The notes under the pieces: model-generated
What the model was told of the DNA's origin: nothing
What the model saw: only the letters and a program-made list of their open reading frames with translations
Databases searched by the model: none
NCBI GenBank assembly: GCA_017745075.1
Contig: JAGIAD010000003.1
Location: 372,001 to 436,000, forward strand
Direction: 5' to 3'
Source of the DNA: Sphingobacteriaceae bacterium
GTDB taxonomy: Bacteria > Bacteroidota > Bacteroidia > Sphingobacteriales > Sphingobacteriaceae
Length of the DNA stretch: 64,000 nucleotides
In this document: piece after piece, positions 48,595-58,722 of the stretch
How the letters are laid out: the number at the start of each line of letters is the position of its first letter
Position numbering within the stretch: position 1 is the first letter of the stretch
Made by a program: the position numbers and the translations under genes

Positions 48595-50466
48595 TTAATT
48601 ATTTAAAAAGACTTTGCCATCCAAATTCCAGTTTTCCTTGATCGGAATACTTAGCCACGACAAGATCTGTGCTGTTATATCATCAGATCCCGGCACTGTT
48701 GCAGAGATATCGGGAAGCGAAATCGGGCAAACGATGTAGTTGCTTTTTTCCCATGGGGTACTATTTCCAAGTTCAGTACCCTTTACAAGAGGTGTACCGC
48801 CTTTGAGTATTTTAAAATCATAATTGCCATTCTCAGTTAAGATTTCATTTTTAAACCTCCCGCCAGCTCCATCTCTGCAAGGCCAGTAGCTTGCGAGATA
48901 ACTGTATTCGGGGTGAGAGCTACTCACATAGGTGTCGCATGAAAATTGCCTGATGGTCTCATCAGATAATGCTTTTCTCCAGATCCTGATATCAGACACA
49001 TTGCCATCAAAGGGGTCTTTGTTTTCATCGGGAATATAACCTATAGTATAGGGTGCATTATAGGTATCGATCAAAGGCCACAGGGTTTCAGGGATTTCTG
49101 CTTTAGTATTAAAAATCCCATCGGTATACAGCGAAACGAAACGCTTTGTGCCCTCAGTTCTGATTACAACAGCAAGCGCATGCCAGTTTCCATCGGCAAT
49201 AATAACCTTCTTATCATCGGCATTTACCCCTATCTCATTGGTACCTGCAGGGGTTGCTCCCCTGGCAAGTGAAAAACGCCAGGTCAGTTTTTCTATAGAA
49301 AGGCACCAGCCGGTACCTCCGGTATTGTTAAGCCTGGTAATCTTTCTGCCAAAGAAACTTGGCCACTGAAAAGTATAAGTGCCTATATTTTCCTTTGCAA
49401 AAGTCCCTATAGTGTTTTTGTTCTTTCGCACCTTCAGTTCGATGGTAAAATCGCCGTTACTACCGAAATTCAGTGGATTTATAGCAGAAGATTTTAAAAC
49501 GTCATCAAATCTGAGTTCAGCCCTGATCGCACCGCTTTGCAGCGCGGCTTCAGATGCTACTCCCGTAGATGAATAAAAACGAACGAAGTTTCCGTCGTAA
49601 ACATTGCCGGTAAATGGTTTGTCTATTAATTTTGACTGATACTTATCGTTATAGAAAATAGTAAAGGTATTGGCCTTTGGATTTGAAAATATAGTATTAT
49701 CGTTCACCACACTTGCTGCCGCTCCTCCGCGACTTGAAGTAATAATAACCATCCAGTTTTCCTTGCTATAATTTTTTCTATTTTTTAATGCTTCTATGGC
49801 CTGGCCTACATAAGTATCAAACTGAAGGATAGCATTTTTATACTGTTGATTTGAACTCTCGTAAGCATTGGTGCTACCGGCTGTATTTACATTTTTATAC
49901 ATACCTACTACCACACCGGCATTATCATCGGCCAGTTCTTTCAAAACCGCATTTTGAATTTCAGTATCACTGTTATACGTTACCCTCGAATCAACCGAAG
50001 CGTTGCTTGTAAAATTGTCTGTAAATGCACTGCTGTAAGAAAAAGTTGCTATCCTGACATTTGCATTTGCCTCCTTAATACGCTGAAATACTACAGGATA
50101 CAAATTCAGTTTGTTATTACCGAGGGTTGCACTTGTTACCTCGTGCTTGGCTTTTGATACCCCGGTAAACAGGTCTGCCCATGTGGTCGCCTCATCATAA
50201 CCTTCATCGCTTACGGAGTAATATGAATAGGTTGACTTTTTTAAAAGGCTGGTCATATTAGGAGGTCCAACTTCTTTTAAAGCTACACCGCGCAATCCAT
50301 CAACAACCAAAACCAAAACTTTCCTAGCCTTCGGATTATTGAAAGTGGTATCGTTTATAACCAAAGGGGCTACCTTGTCAAATTCACTTTGGCAGGAACT
50401 TCCCAAAACGGCCACCATCCAAAAGCAGAGCAGCCTTACCATCACCGTTGTAAAATTCTTTTTCAT
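48595..50466 (-). CDS. Lipoprotein fusing a degenerate phosphodiesterase fold to LamG and DUF4983
   Basis: A 623-residue lipoprotein (lipobox VLGSSCQSE). The N-terminal half (45-260) has the alkaline-phosphatase-superfamily fold: LVLVVDGLRG (Asp56), ATTWADLFTGV (Thr94/95) and KAKHEV (His108). However, two metal-binding motifs are changed: the mid motif reads KNVNTAGSTNAY where DxVDHAGHAYG is normal, and TSSRGG (243-248) replaces TxDHGG. A LamG-like domain (about 320-510) and a DUF4983-like C-terminus follow. It probably binds glycan rather than cutting phosphoesters. It lies in the surface-complex gene run. Confidence 0.82.
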   Translation of the reverse strand: MKKNFTTVMVRLLCFWMVAVLGSSCQSEFDKVAPLVINDTTFNNPKARKVLVLVVDGLRGVALKEVGPPNMTSLLKKSTYSYYSVSDEGYDEATTWADLFTGVSKAKHEVTSATLGNNKLNLYPVVFQRIKEANANVRIATFSYSSAFTDNFTSNASVDSRVTYNSDTEIQNAVLKELADDNAGVVVGMYKNVNTAGSTNAYESSNQQYKNAILQFDTYVGQAIEALKNRKNYSKENWMVIITSSRGGAAASVVNDNTIFSNPKANTFTIFYNDKYQSKLIDKPFTGNVYDGNFVRFYSSTGVASEAALQSGAIRAELRFDDVLKSSAINPLNFGSNGDFTIELKVRKNKNTIGTFAKENIGTYTFQWPSFFGRKITRLNNTGGTGWCLSIEKLTWRFSLARGATPAGTNEIGVNADDKKVIIADGNWHALAVVIRTEGTKRFVSLYTDGIFNTKAEIPETLWPLIDTYNAPYTIGYIPDENKDPFDGNVSDIRIWRKALSDETIRQFSCDTYVSSSHPEYSYLASYWPCRDGAGGRFKNEILTENGNYDFKILKGGTPLVKGTELGNSTPWEKSNYIVCPISLPDISATVPGSDDITAQILSWLSIPIKENWNLDGKVFLNN

Positions 50467-50489
50467 AATTTAATCAATACTTAATTTAA

Positions 50490-52139
50490 TTAGTCCTCAA
50501 GCACTAAACCTTTGATATTTTGAACAGCCTGCGAATCGAATTTCCTAAACGAGCCGAGCAAAACAATGCTTCGCTTATTATCTTTATTTCTCTCTTCCAA
50601 CACCCTGTTAATTGTTCCTGTTAACTCGCCTAACGTGTTGTAACCTGGCGCCAAACCGCCTTGTGGCGATAAAACCATAAATCCTCCGCGCCGTACATTG
50701 TTATATTTTTTAAAATTGCCCGACACAATGATGAGGCCGTTCGATAACTGCTGTGCAAAGGACGGATAGCCGCTATCAAAATTTCCGGAAACAAAGGCAT
50801 CATCAATTGATCCGTCGGCTTTGAGCACCAAAATATTCTGAATGGAGCGGCTGTTAAATGAACTAAAAACACCAGTGAGTACAAATCGCTGCGTAGTGCT
50901 GTTCCAGTTAATGCTGGTGATATAACCTGTAGCACCTTTACCTACCTGAAAAGAATCGTCAACAGTTCCGTCAGTATTCAACCTGACAATACCTCCTGTT
51001 GCCTTATTATCAAATTTTGAAAAAGCCCCTACCAATACCAGCTTGCCATCTGCCTGCATCACGGCGTCTAAAATGTTACCGTTACCTCCTTCGAGGGTGG
51101 TTCCTCCTGAGAAATGGTAGGTATTGTCAAGGCTTCCATCCAGCTTAAAGCGTACCACCTGCCTGATCGGAATAGAATCCCGAACAAGACTATCTCTATA
51201 GCCCGTTAATGTTGTATTTCCAGATGTATACGTAAACGTTCTACCCACATCATATCGATGAGCAATGTAATATTTGAATCCTCCTACGGCAATTATTCCG
51301 TTGTTGAAGTGAAAAATCCGCTTAATCGGGGCATCTGTTCCACCATTAAAAACAGGAACGGTAAGTTTTGGATAAGTTGGACCTCCATTCTTTGAAGAAT
51401 AAGTATCAACCTGCTTCAGGTCAATCGCCCCAAGAGAAGTAAGTCTTGTGATATTTTTAACCGGCCCCTTGAGGTCGAATGCAGACATATTTCCGGCAAC
51501 GAAAATATTGGCATCGTTCGTACTTGAAGTAACGGCACTGAGGTAGCCGCTAACCACGCCTGTACCCAGTTGCAAACTCCGTTGAACTTCACCTTCATAA
51601 GTAGTCTCCGCTATTTTTTTGATCGCCAAAACAATTCCTTTATCATTAAAATCGGTAAATTCTCCTACCATCAGGTATTTTCCGGTCTTCAATTTATAGG
51701 CATCGTAAATGGTGTTATTGGCACCTATTTTTGCCTTGAAGTAGGGATCATCTGATATTTTGCCAAAAACCTTAAACTGCGGACCAAAAAAGATCTGGTC
51801 GCCGATTTGTATAGAGGTTGAACCTGAACTGCCCGCAGCGGGAACTTTAACTTTTACCACATCGCCAACAATCGACACAATCTCCGCTTCTTCCCCGCTA
51901 AACTGGAAATGAAGTTGTGTTTTATATTGTTCGGCTCCGACCACGCTTACGGTTACCACATCGTTGGCACTGCCCTGCGCAGGTTCTATAAAACTCGCTG
52001 TGTTAAATTTTAAGCCCAAAGGCAATTTCCCGCCTGTATAGGGGTTTTCAAATTCTTTAACTTCATCCTTGCAGCCAGCTAGCAACAGCAACGAAAGGCT
52101 GCAGGCAGTAAACCAAATTTTTATTTTAAAAACTGACAT
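50490..52139 (-). CDS. TIG plus delta-60 repeat lipoprotein (DUF5008-like)
   Basis: A 549-residue lipoprotein (lipobox LLLAGCKDEV). An N-terminal TIG-like sandwich (about 45-130, IEPAQGSANDVVTVSV) leads into a beta-propeller of delta-60 repeats, each with the pattern RLNTDGTVDDSFQVG and LVLVGAFSKFDN (clear ones near 330-530). The arrangement matches proteins named DUF5008. Likely exposed at the surface in the SusCD complex; function otherwise unknown. Confidence 0.8.
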   Translation of the reverse strand: MSVFKIKIWFTACSLSLLLLAGCKDEVKEFENPYTGGKLPLGLKFNTASFIEPAQGSANDVVTVSVVGAEQYKTQLHFQFSGEEAEIVSIVGDVVKVKVPAAGSSGSTSIQIGDQIFFGPQFKVFGKISDDPYFKAKIGANNTIYDAYKLKTGKYLMVGEFTDFNDKGIVLAIKKIAETTYEGEVQRSLQLGTGVVSGYLSAVTSSTNDANIFVAGNMSAFDLKGPVKNITRLTSLGAIDLKQVDTYSSKNGGPTYPKLTVPVFNGGTDAPIKRIFHFNNGIIAVGGFKYYIAHRYDVGRTFTYTSGNTTLTGYRDSLVRDSIPIRQVVRFKLDGSLDNTYHFSGGTTLEGGNGNILDAVMQADGKLVLVGAFSKFDNKATGGIVRLNTDGTVDDSFQVGKGATGYITSINWNSTTQRFVLTGVFSSFNSRSIQNILVLKADGSIDDAFVSGNFDSGYPSFAQQLSNGLIIVSGNFKKYNNVRRGGFMVLSPQGGLAPGYNTLGELTGTINRVLEERNKDNKRSIVLLGSFRKFDSQAVQNIKGLVLED

Positions 52140-52147
52140 ATTTTGAA

Positions 52148-52861
52148 TTACTTAGTTAATAATACGTCCTGGATTAAATTTTGAGGATCAGCCCCAAATG
52201 GAAAATCTGTGCTCAGCACATGCACCACGGCATGCTTTGGCTGCACATCAGAAGAAGTAATGGGGATACTGACCCAATTATCTAAAGGTTGGGAAATATT
52301 CGGTATATAAGACAACAGTAACTGCCTGTAACCTGTGTATTTTACCCCACCCGCATCGGCATATCTTACGCCAATATTAAATACATCTCCGCTATAGGAT
52401 ACATAATTCTGGCCCGGATATATGGCTTTTGCGCCAACATCTATTTGCGGATAATCGTTAAGCTTGTTCGCTCCCTTAAAAATATAGTTTGAAAGATACC
52501 TGCGCCAAATCAATCCATCTATATCGGTTAGGGTTTTCACCGTATCTTTTCCATAGATGAATAATGTTGAGTTGACCTGTTTGATCAACAATGCAACAGC
52601 ATAATCCTGCGGGGCGAAAAATGTAAGGGTATCTTCGTTAAACTGGCGCTCCATGCCGGCGATTTTAATGATGTTGACAATCGTGTCAAAGCTTCTCGGG
52701 TTTGACTTTAGGTATTCCAAAGTAGTTCCCGGGAAGAAAGGATTAGATTTACCACCGTCAAAATAGTATTGATCTTTTTTGCAGGCAAAAAACAGCAGGC
52801 AAGAAAATAATATTAAAAACCATGGGATTGATATTTTTTTAAAATAGTTCATCGTGATCAT
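52148..52861 (-). CDS. Fasciclin-domain lipoprotein
   Basis: A 237-residue lipoprotein (lipobox FACKKDQ); ATG 52852 (MNYFKKISI) is an equally good start. One FAS1-like domain, about 45-215, with TLEYLKSNPRSFDTIVNII, DTLTFFAPQDYAV and AVVHVLSTDFPFG. FAS1 domains mediate adhesion and glycan binding. It directly follows a susD gene and precedes the TIG/delta-60 gene with eight-base gaps. Confidence 0.87.
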   Translation of the reverse strand: MITMNYFKKISIPWFLILFSCLLFFACKKDQYYFDGGKSNPFFPGTTLEYLKSNPRSFDTIVNIIKIAGMERQFNEDTLTFFAPQDYAVALLIKQVNSTLFIYGKDTVKTLTDIDGLIWRRYLSNYIFKGANKLNDYPQIDVGAKAIYPGQNYVSYSGDVFNIGVRYADAGGVKYTGYRQLLLSYIPNISQPLDNWVSIPITSSDVQPKHAVVHVLSTDFPFGADPQNLIQDVLLTK

Positions 52862-52869
52862 ATAAATTG

Positions 52870-54438
52870 TTAGAACCAGTATTCATTTAAAGTCATAAAA
52901 GGGTTTCTATCGCGGGCTGCCGGATCAATTGGCCATGTCCATGCCCCCCGGTTAAACTGATCAGGCGAAAGTGGATTTGAACTCCATTTCGGATCGAGAA
53001 TTCGCTTTGTGCGTACCAGATCGAAGAAGCGGTAACCCTCGCCGAGTAGTTCGCGGCCTCTTTCCTTAAATATTTCATCTTTCAAATCTTGGCCTACCAA
53101 ACCGGATAAAGCAGGCGCATTAGCCCTCATTCTAACCAGATTAACCGTAGCCGTCGCCTCTCCGTCTCTTCCTAAGTTGGCAAGGGCCTCAGCCTGGAGT
53201 AATACAGCATCAGCATACCTGAAAAGCACAAGCCCCCAGTCAGGAAAGCCCAGTACAGATACCGGACCTTCAAATTTAGATAAGGCAAACCGCCCATTCT
53301 CCTGGTCCCTGTTTTGAATCATGTCTGCCCGGTAATCGTTTCCAGTACCGAACAGAAAATCGATATATGCTTTTTTATAATGCAGGTGTGTTGTTGTTCC
53401 GTTTTCTTCGTGTTTGGTTAAAACAACGGGCTCGCCAGGAAATGCTGATTTATAAAACAGATTGGAACCCGATGTAAAGGCAGAACTTTCTTTTAATTCG
53501 ATTAAACTCTCACTGGTTCCGCCAAGGAATATCCGGCTCGTTTCTTCAATAGGGATAAGCGAATGCTGGTTACTCTGAATAAGTTCGTTTCCTAAAACTG
53601 CAGTTTTCTCATAATAGCTGTTTTTGTTTGCCTCATCAAATCCGGCATTCCACATATACATGTTCATGAGCAGGGAGATTGCCCCGGCTCTGTTTGCCCG
53701 TACGCCGTTTAACGCCGGATCATCATATTTCCATGGAAGGTTATTTTTTACAGGTTCAAGTTCGGCGATACATTTGTTCAATACACTCACAAATTTCTCC
53801 CTGCCAAGCGGCGTAGAGTGATTTGCATCGGTATAATAGGCAACATCTCCATAAATTCTAACCATAATGAAGTAGGTAAGGCATCTGATAAATACAGCCT
53901 CGGCCATATACTTTTGTTTATCGGTATCGCTTAAGCCGGGAATTCCTTTGTTTACCTCTTCATACATGATGTTAGCTTCCTGAATAACCCGGTAAAAATC
54001 TGTCCAATTGGTATTAACCACGAAATTAAAAGCCAGCACCGTATTAAATGTTCTGGGCGATGAGCCGTTGGTTAGCCATGGTGAGTTAGGTGCTATTCCG
54101 TAAACGGCAGCCTTCATATCATTTTTAGCCAGGTAATCGTAAACTACCCTTCGGTTCTGGTCATTGGATTGAAAGCTCGTTACTCCTGCAGCTGCTGTAT
54201 TCGATCTGATCTCTCCCAACCTGAATTCGCCCGCAGCCGGCCAAAAGCATGAATTAGAGAGTTTATCCCAAAGCCTTGCATAAATATCAATGGTAAATGC
54301 TTCCACATCTGCACCTGTTTTCCAGTAGCGATTTCCGGAGAACCTTTCTATCGATTCAACCTCAAGAAACTTCTTGCAACCTGTACCGGTTAATACAAGT
54401 GCAAGAATTAAATAAAATCGTATATTCTTAATGTTCAT
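52870..54438 (-). CDS. SusD-family lipoprotein, second pair of region 5
   Basis: A 522-residue SusD homologue (lipobox TGTGCKKFL). Hallmarks: VIQEANIMYEEV, AEAVFIRCLTYFIMVRIYGDV and the C-terminal FKERGRELLGEGYRFFDLVRTKRI. It pairs with the SusC gene nine bases upstream and is followed by a fasciclin lipoprotein, the same order as the other pair. Confidence 0.95.
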   Translation of the reverse strand: MNIKNIRFYLILALVLTGTGCKKFLEVESIERFSGNRYWKTGADVEAFTIDIYARLWDKLSNSCFWPAAGEFRLGEIRSNTAAAGVTSFQSNDQNRRVVYDYLAKNDMKAAVYGIAPNSPWLTNGSSPRTFNTVLAFNFVVNTNWTDFYRVIQEANIMYEEVNKGIPGLSDTDKQKYMAEAVFIRCLTYFIMVRIYGDVAYYTDANHSTPLGREKFVSVLNKCIAELEPVKNNLPWKYDDPALNGVRANRAGAISLLMNMYMWNAGFDEANKNSYYEKTAVLGNELIQSNQHSLIPIEETSRIFLGGTSESLIELKESSAFTSGSNLFYKSAFPGEPVVLTKHEENGTTTHLHYKKAYIDFLFGTGNDYRADMIQNRDQENGRFALSKFEGPVSVLGFPDWGLVLFRYADAVLLQAEALANLGRDGEATATVNLVRMRANAPALSGLVGQDLKDEIFKERGRELLGEGYRFFDLVRTKRILDPKWSSNPLSPDQFNRGAWTWPIDPAARDRNPFMTLNEYWF

Positions 54439-54447
54439 ATTCGTAAT

Positions 54448-57400
54448 TTATAGTTCCAGATTCAAGCCTACCGTATACCTTCTAGCCAAAGGATATCCAC
54501 CAGAATTATCAAAACCAAGTGCAGTTACATTTTCGGGGTTTGGTCCGCTGTACCTTGAAAAGGTTGCCAGGTTATCTACTGTTAAATAGATCCTCAAATT
54601 ATTAAGCCTAAGTTTATTTGCCAGTTCCTTTGGAAGCGTATAACCCAATGTAACGGCGTTTATTTTAAAGTAAGAACCATCTTCCATAAACAGGCTCTGA
54701 TTGGTTCTGAATGGATTAACCAGAACTGCCCTTGTGTAGTTGTACGGATTCGGATATTTTGCAATGTCGCCCGGTTTAGTCCAGAAATCCAATCCGGTTA
54801 ACGGTAAAACGGCTTGTGTTCCAAATGGATTTCCAGTCATCACCAATCTTTCGGCAATGGCCGTATTCATAATATCGCGGTCAATAGTGAATGAACCATT
54901 TAATGAAAGAGAGAAGTTTTTATAACTTACTGTTGTTGCAAATCCGCCCGTATAGATAGGCTGCGAATTTCCGATTACTGAACGGTCATCCTGATCATTA
55001 ATAATATAATCGCCGTTACGGTCAACAAAAATTGGATCTCCCGCCTGGAAATAACCACCGCCTGAGCCTCCCTGGCGCAACGGAAGCCCGGTTACCGGGT
55101 TTACAGGAACATCTGATTGATTGGAATAAACACCCCTGTTTTCATAGATATAATTTGAAAGCGAGTTACGCCCTACACGCAGCACTGTACCACCAATTAC
55201 AATTTGTTGCACACCGCCAGGTAACCTGGTTAACATATCCCGGTTCATTGCCCCGTTAATCGTGAAAGACCAGTTCACCTTGCTATTTAACGGAAGCGGG
55301 CGAAGGGTAAGGGAAATTTCGTTACCCCAGTTGCGGATCGATACCTCATTGCTTAAAATATTGTCAAATCCTACCATATTTGGAAGGGCTAAAGTTCTGG
55401 CCTGGCGATCGATGGCGCGATAGTACGACTCAAAAGTTAATTGTACCTTATTATTAAACAAACCTAAATCATAACCCAGGTTGTAGGTTGTTCCTTCGGC
55501 CGAGCCAAGGTTTTTATTTGGAAGTAAAGCCTGGTCGATGGTTATTCTTGATTGACCATTATAGGTTCCATTCGGATTATAAGTTCCATAAACCGTAAAT
55601 ATGTTTCCTGTTGGCGTTATGTTTTTACCCCAGGTTAATCGTAATGCACTATATGTAAGCCATTTCCATCCACTTAAAAAAGTTTCCCTTTCCATATTCC
55701 ACCTCAAACCGATAGAAGGGCTCCTGGTGTACGGATCGTCAACGCCACTGAAAGAGGTGGCATCCATCCGGTAACTGGCATCAAAAACATATTTTCTTTT
55801 ATAATTGTAAGAGAAACTTCCTGCGAAAGAAACTGCCCTTAAATTACTGTATGCACGTAGCCCCGCACCTCTTGTAGAAGAAGCCGCACTGATAAAACCA
55901 AAAGGTCCCAGGTAGTAATCTGAAGAAAGCCCAACCTGCTTAAGGTCGTTTGCCTGATATTTTTTAAAATAAACCTCGTTAAAACCAAATATTGTAAAGT
56001 CATGCCCGCCTTTTAAACTTTTCGAAAAGGAGATTAAATTCCGGTTATAAAGCGTCTTACGTGTATCATTGAAATACTGTATTGCAGCCTGTTGCGTATT
56101 GGCAATTGCAGGGGTAAAGGTATAATCAACTGAATTTACGATATCATAACTACCGGTTGTACGCAAGGTTAATCCGGGTATAGGGTAATAGGTAAATTCA
56201 AGATTGGTCTTTAGGTTCTTGGTTGGGTTGCTGTTGTCTACATTAAGATTGGCAAGGGCATCATTAGAAGCTAAAAATAATGAGGGTCCCGGTAAGAGAG
56301 ACGAAGCGGCCGCACTTCGCGCAACCCCTATATTCAACAGACCAACACCATTCCCCTTTTTCCTGTCCATAATACTACCATTAACCAAAGCGAAAAGTGA
56401 AATTTTTGAACTTGGCTTATATTCGAAGTTATTACTCAGCGTAAAGCGGGTTACTCCGGTATTTACCTGGATACCTGTTTCCTTATAATAGCCAAAATTG
56501 GTCTTGTAATTAAAAGTTTTATCACCACCTTCTACGCCAATGTTATGCGTTTGATTATAGGTTGTTCCATAATAGATTTCCTGCCAGTTTGTAGAGTTAC
56601 TATAATAAGGGTTTAAACTATCAACCAAAGCCGCAGTTGAGTTTAGAAGCGAATTAATGTCCCTGAAACTTCCGTACTGGTAAATCTGTTGCAATTTTAA
56701 GTCGCGTTCTGCCTTGCCCCCAATTGTAGCCCGTAGCTTCGGAGGGGTACTGATAAAAAAATTGGTGGTGTAACGCAATCTGGGTATAGCCGACATGCCC
56801 CGGCGTGTGGTGATCAGAATCACACCATAAGCCCCACGCGATCCATATAATGAGGTTGCCTGTGCATCTTTAAGCACTTCTATGTTGGCAATATCTTCCT
56901 GAGGGATTAGTGACAGCGGGCTTGCACCACCAAAAGAATTAAAACTATCGGCAGTGGCAGGGTCTACATCGGTCGGTACACCATCAATTACGTATAAAGG
57001 TGAAGTTGGACTAAGAAAAGCGTCGGCATCATTACCTGTAGATGAGGCGTTTACATCCACATTCGAAAGACCCCTCAGTAATACACTGCCCCGAAAACCC
57101 GGTGCCCCGGTATTTACCTGGATATTTAATCCTGCCACCTTACCCTGCAGCAACTGTTCGGCATTTGAAACCGGAACCTGCTGCAGATCGTCACCAGAAA
57201 TCTTTACTGAAGAACCAGAACTTAAATCGCGGGTCTTGGTAACAAATCCGCGTATAACCAAGTCATTTAAAGTGCTTACATCTGGATTTAGTACAATGTT
57301 AAGGGTCTTTGCAGCATTAACTTCCCGGGTCTCAAAGCCTATTATACTAAATTTTAACCTCGAATTGACCGGTACGGTTACCGTGAAGCTACCGTCGGCT

Positions 57401-57621
57401 CTTGTTGAACCGATTGCCCTATCCGGTGATCCTTTCAGTGTTATATTTACTGCAGGCAGGCCAGCGTCCGTCCCTTTTTCTTTAACGGTACCGCTCACAG
57501 TCAAGGTACCCTGAGCTGAAAGGTCCTTTACCGAGCAAAAAAAGATGAATGTGAGTACGGAAAAAAATATTTTCATTTGAGTAAAATCTAAACCAGATAA
57601 TAATTGATTTTTAAGTTTCAT
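54448..57621 (-). CDS. SusC-family TonB-dependent transporter, second pair of region 5
   Basis: About 1057 residues from ATG 57621 (MKLKNQLLSG), four bases after the DUF5007 stop; ATG 57633 overlaps that stop and is also possible. Signal peptide, carboxypeptidase-like domain (VSGTVKEKGTDAGLPAVNI), plug (IANIEVLKDAQATSLYGSR) and barrel ending GLNLEL. No STN domain. Imports glycan with the adjacent SusD. Confidence 0.95.
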   Translation of the reverse strand: MKLKNQLLSGLDFTQMKIFFSVLTFIFFCSVKDLSAQGTLTVSGTVKEKGTDAGLPAVNITLKGSPDRAIGSTRADGSFTVTVPVNSRLKFSIIGFETREVNAAKTLNIVLNPDVSTLNDLVIRGFVTKTRDLSSGSSVKISGDDLQQVPVSNAEQLLQGKVAGLNIQVNTGAPGFRGSVLLRGLSNVDVNASSTGNDADAFLSPTSPLYVIDGVPTDVDPATADSFNSFGGASPLSLIPQEDIANIEVLKDAQATSLYGSRGAYGVILITTRRGMSAIPRLRYTTNFFISTPPKLRATIGGKAERDLKLQQIYQYGSFRDINSLLNSTAALVDSLNPYYSNSTNWQEIYYGTTYNQTHNIGVEGGDKTFNYKTNFGYYKETGIQVNTGVTRFTLSNNFEYKPSSKISLFALVNGSIMDRKKGNGVGLLNIGVARSAAASSLLPGPSLFLASNDALANLNVDNSNPTKNLKTNLEFTYYPIPGLTLRTTGSYDIVNSVDYTFTPAIANTQQAAIQYFNDTRKTLYNRNLISFSKSLKGGHDFTIFGFNEVYFKKYQANDLKQVGLSSDYYLGPFGFISAASSTRGAGLRAYSNLRAVSFAGSFSYNYKRKYVFDASYRMDATSFSGVDDPYTRSPSIGLRWNMERETFLSGWKWLTYSALRLTWGKNITPTGNIFTVYGTYNPNGTYNGQSRITIDQALLPNKNLGSAEGTTYNLGYDLGLFNNKVQLTFESYYRAIDRQARTLALPNMVGFDNILSNEVSIRNWGNEISLTLRPLPLNSKVNWSFTINGAMNRDMLTRLPGGVQQIVIGGTVLRVGRNSLSNYIYENRGVYSNQSDVPVNPVTGLPLRQGGSGGGYFQAGDPIFVDRNGDYIINDQDDRSVIGNSQPIYTGGFATTVSYKNFSLSLNGSFTIDRDIMNTAIAERLVMTGNPFGTQAVLPLTGLDFWTKPGDIAKYPNPYNYTRAVLVNPFRTNQSLFMEDGSYFKINAVTLGYTLPKELANKLRLNNLRIYLTVDNLATFSRYSGPNPENVTALGFDNSGGYPLARRYTVGLNLEL

Positions 57622-57625
57622 GCCC

Positions 57626-58690
57626 TTATTCATCTTCAAACTTTGGATTCTCGTTATGAAAGAAAAACACAATCTCCCAATCGCCGGCCTGATAGATATT
57701 AAATGGCAAGGTCATGGTTGCTATCACCCTAAGTCCACTAAAACCAATTCTGTTGTAACTGAAAGTGAGTAGTGCCTGGAGCCCGTCTGATGTGGTGTAA
57801 GATGTAGGTAAATTTGTTAACGGAATTGGATAGGCTACATCATACTTCACCGAAGTTGGGGTAATTACAGGATTGAATCCATGAATCAGTTTCTGCCAGT
57901 TTGTACCATTGAATTTTAAAGGATTAATAGCGATCGAATCCTTATCAAAAAATTTGAAGGTAAGCGTGTTTCCGTTGCCTTTACGCTTAAAATATACCCA
58001 AACATCCTGTTTCAATGCGGTGGTTCCTGCGCCTGTTTCCCGAACTAAGGGGTTACCCGTAGTTACGCCAACCATGTTTACCAGAGTAGCGGGGATCAGC
58101 CTTTTAACGGCACCAGAAACTTCTTTTCGTGGAAGCGCAGTAATTTCATTAAGATGATAGGATGGCTCGTAAGGTCTTGTGGCTAAAGGGGCCACGAATA
58201 AGGGGCCCAGCACCCTTTCACCGCCAGCATTACTGATCTTCACGTTGAACCGGTAAGCGGTGTCTGGTTGCGGTTTCAGAAAATCTGCATCAGCAGCCGA
58301 TGACCACATAATAAATTCGCCAGCCGAATTAACCTCAAAAAGCGGGCGTTCTTCTGTACTCCGTTTGGCATTTATTTCTTCAAGGCTTTTCTCGTTACCT
58401 GTATAAGCCTGTTTCCAAACCAACACATTACGCTTCAGGTTTAATTTATCTGCAGGAGACCGGTCGAGGTTGGTAAAATTGATAATTTCAAACTTAATTG
58501 GGAAACTTGAATTATCCGATTTGAAATAGCTGAATAAGGTATTACGGCCCAGAATTGGTCTTAATACAGGCGCTGAGGTATAATTCGCATCCGGACTAAG
58601 ATAGGGCTTGTCTTCAGGTAAATCGAATATTTTTTTACATGAAGAAAGAAAAAAAACTACTATTGCTACAAATAAGATAATTTTTTTCAT
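57626..58690 (-). CDS. DUF5007-like lipoprotein
   Basis: About 354 residues from ATG 58690, chosen because MKKIILFVAIVVFFLSSCKK is a clean lipoprotein signal; a longer frame to 58723 touches the preceding stop. The mature protein contains beta-sandwich-like segments (PDTAYRFNVKISNAGG, WEIVFFFHNENPKFEDE) typical of DUF5007 proteins found between SusCD pairs. Likely surface exposed; ligand unknown. Confidence 0.72.
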   Translation of the reverse strand: MKKIILFVAIVVFFLSSCKKIFDLPEDKPYLSPDANYTSAPVLRPILGRNTLFSYFKSDNSSFPIKFEIINFTNLDRSPADKLNLKRNVLVWKQAYTGNEKSLEEINAKRSTEERPLFEVNSAGEFIMWSSAADADFLKPQPDTAYRFNVKISNAGGERVLGPLFVAPLATRPYEPSYHLNEITALPRKEVSGAVKRLIPATLVNMVGVTTGNPLVRETGAGTTALKQDVWVYFKRKGNGNTLTFKFFDKDSIAINPLKFNGTNWQKLIHGFNPVITPTSVKYDVAYPIPLTNLPTSYTTSDGLQALLTFSYNRIGFSGLRVIATMTLPFNIYQAGDWEIVFFFHNENPKFEDE

Positions 58691-58722
58691 TATCAATGAG
58701 GTTTTAATATTGCTTTGGTTCA

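Noticed and set aside
56954..57514. 186-codon plus-strand frame inside a susC gene
   Set aside because: Antisense shadow; the minus-strand frame has all SusC domains.
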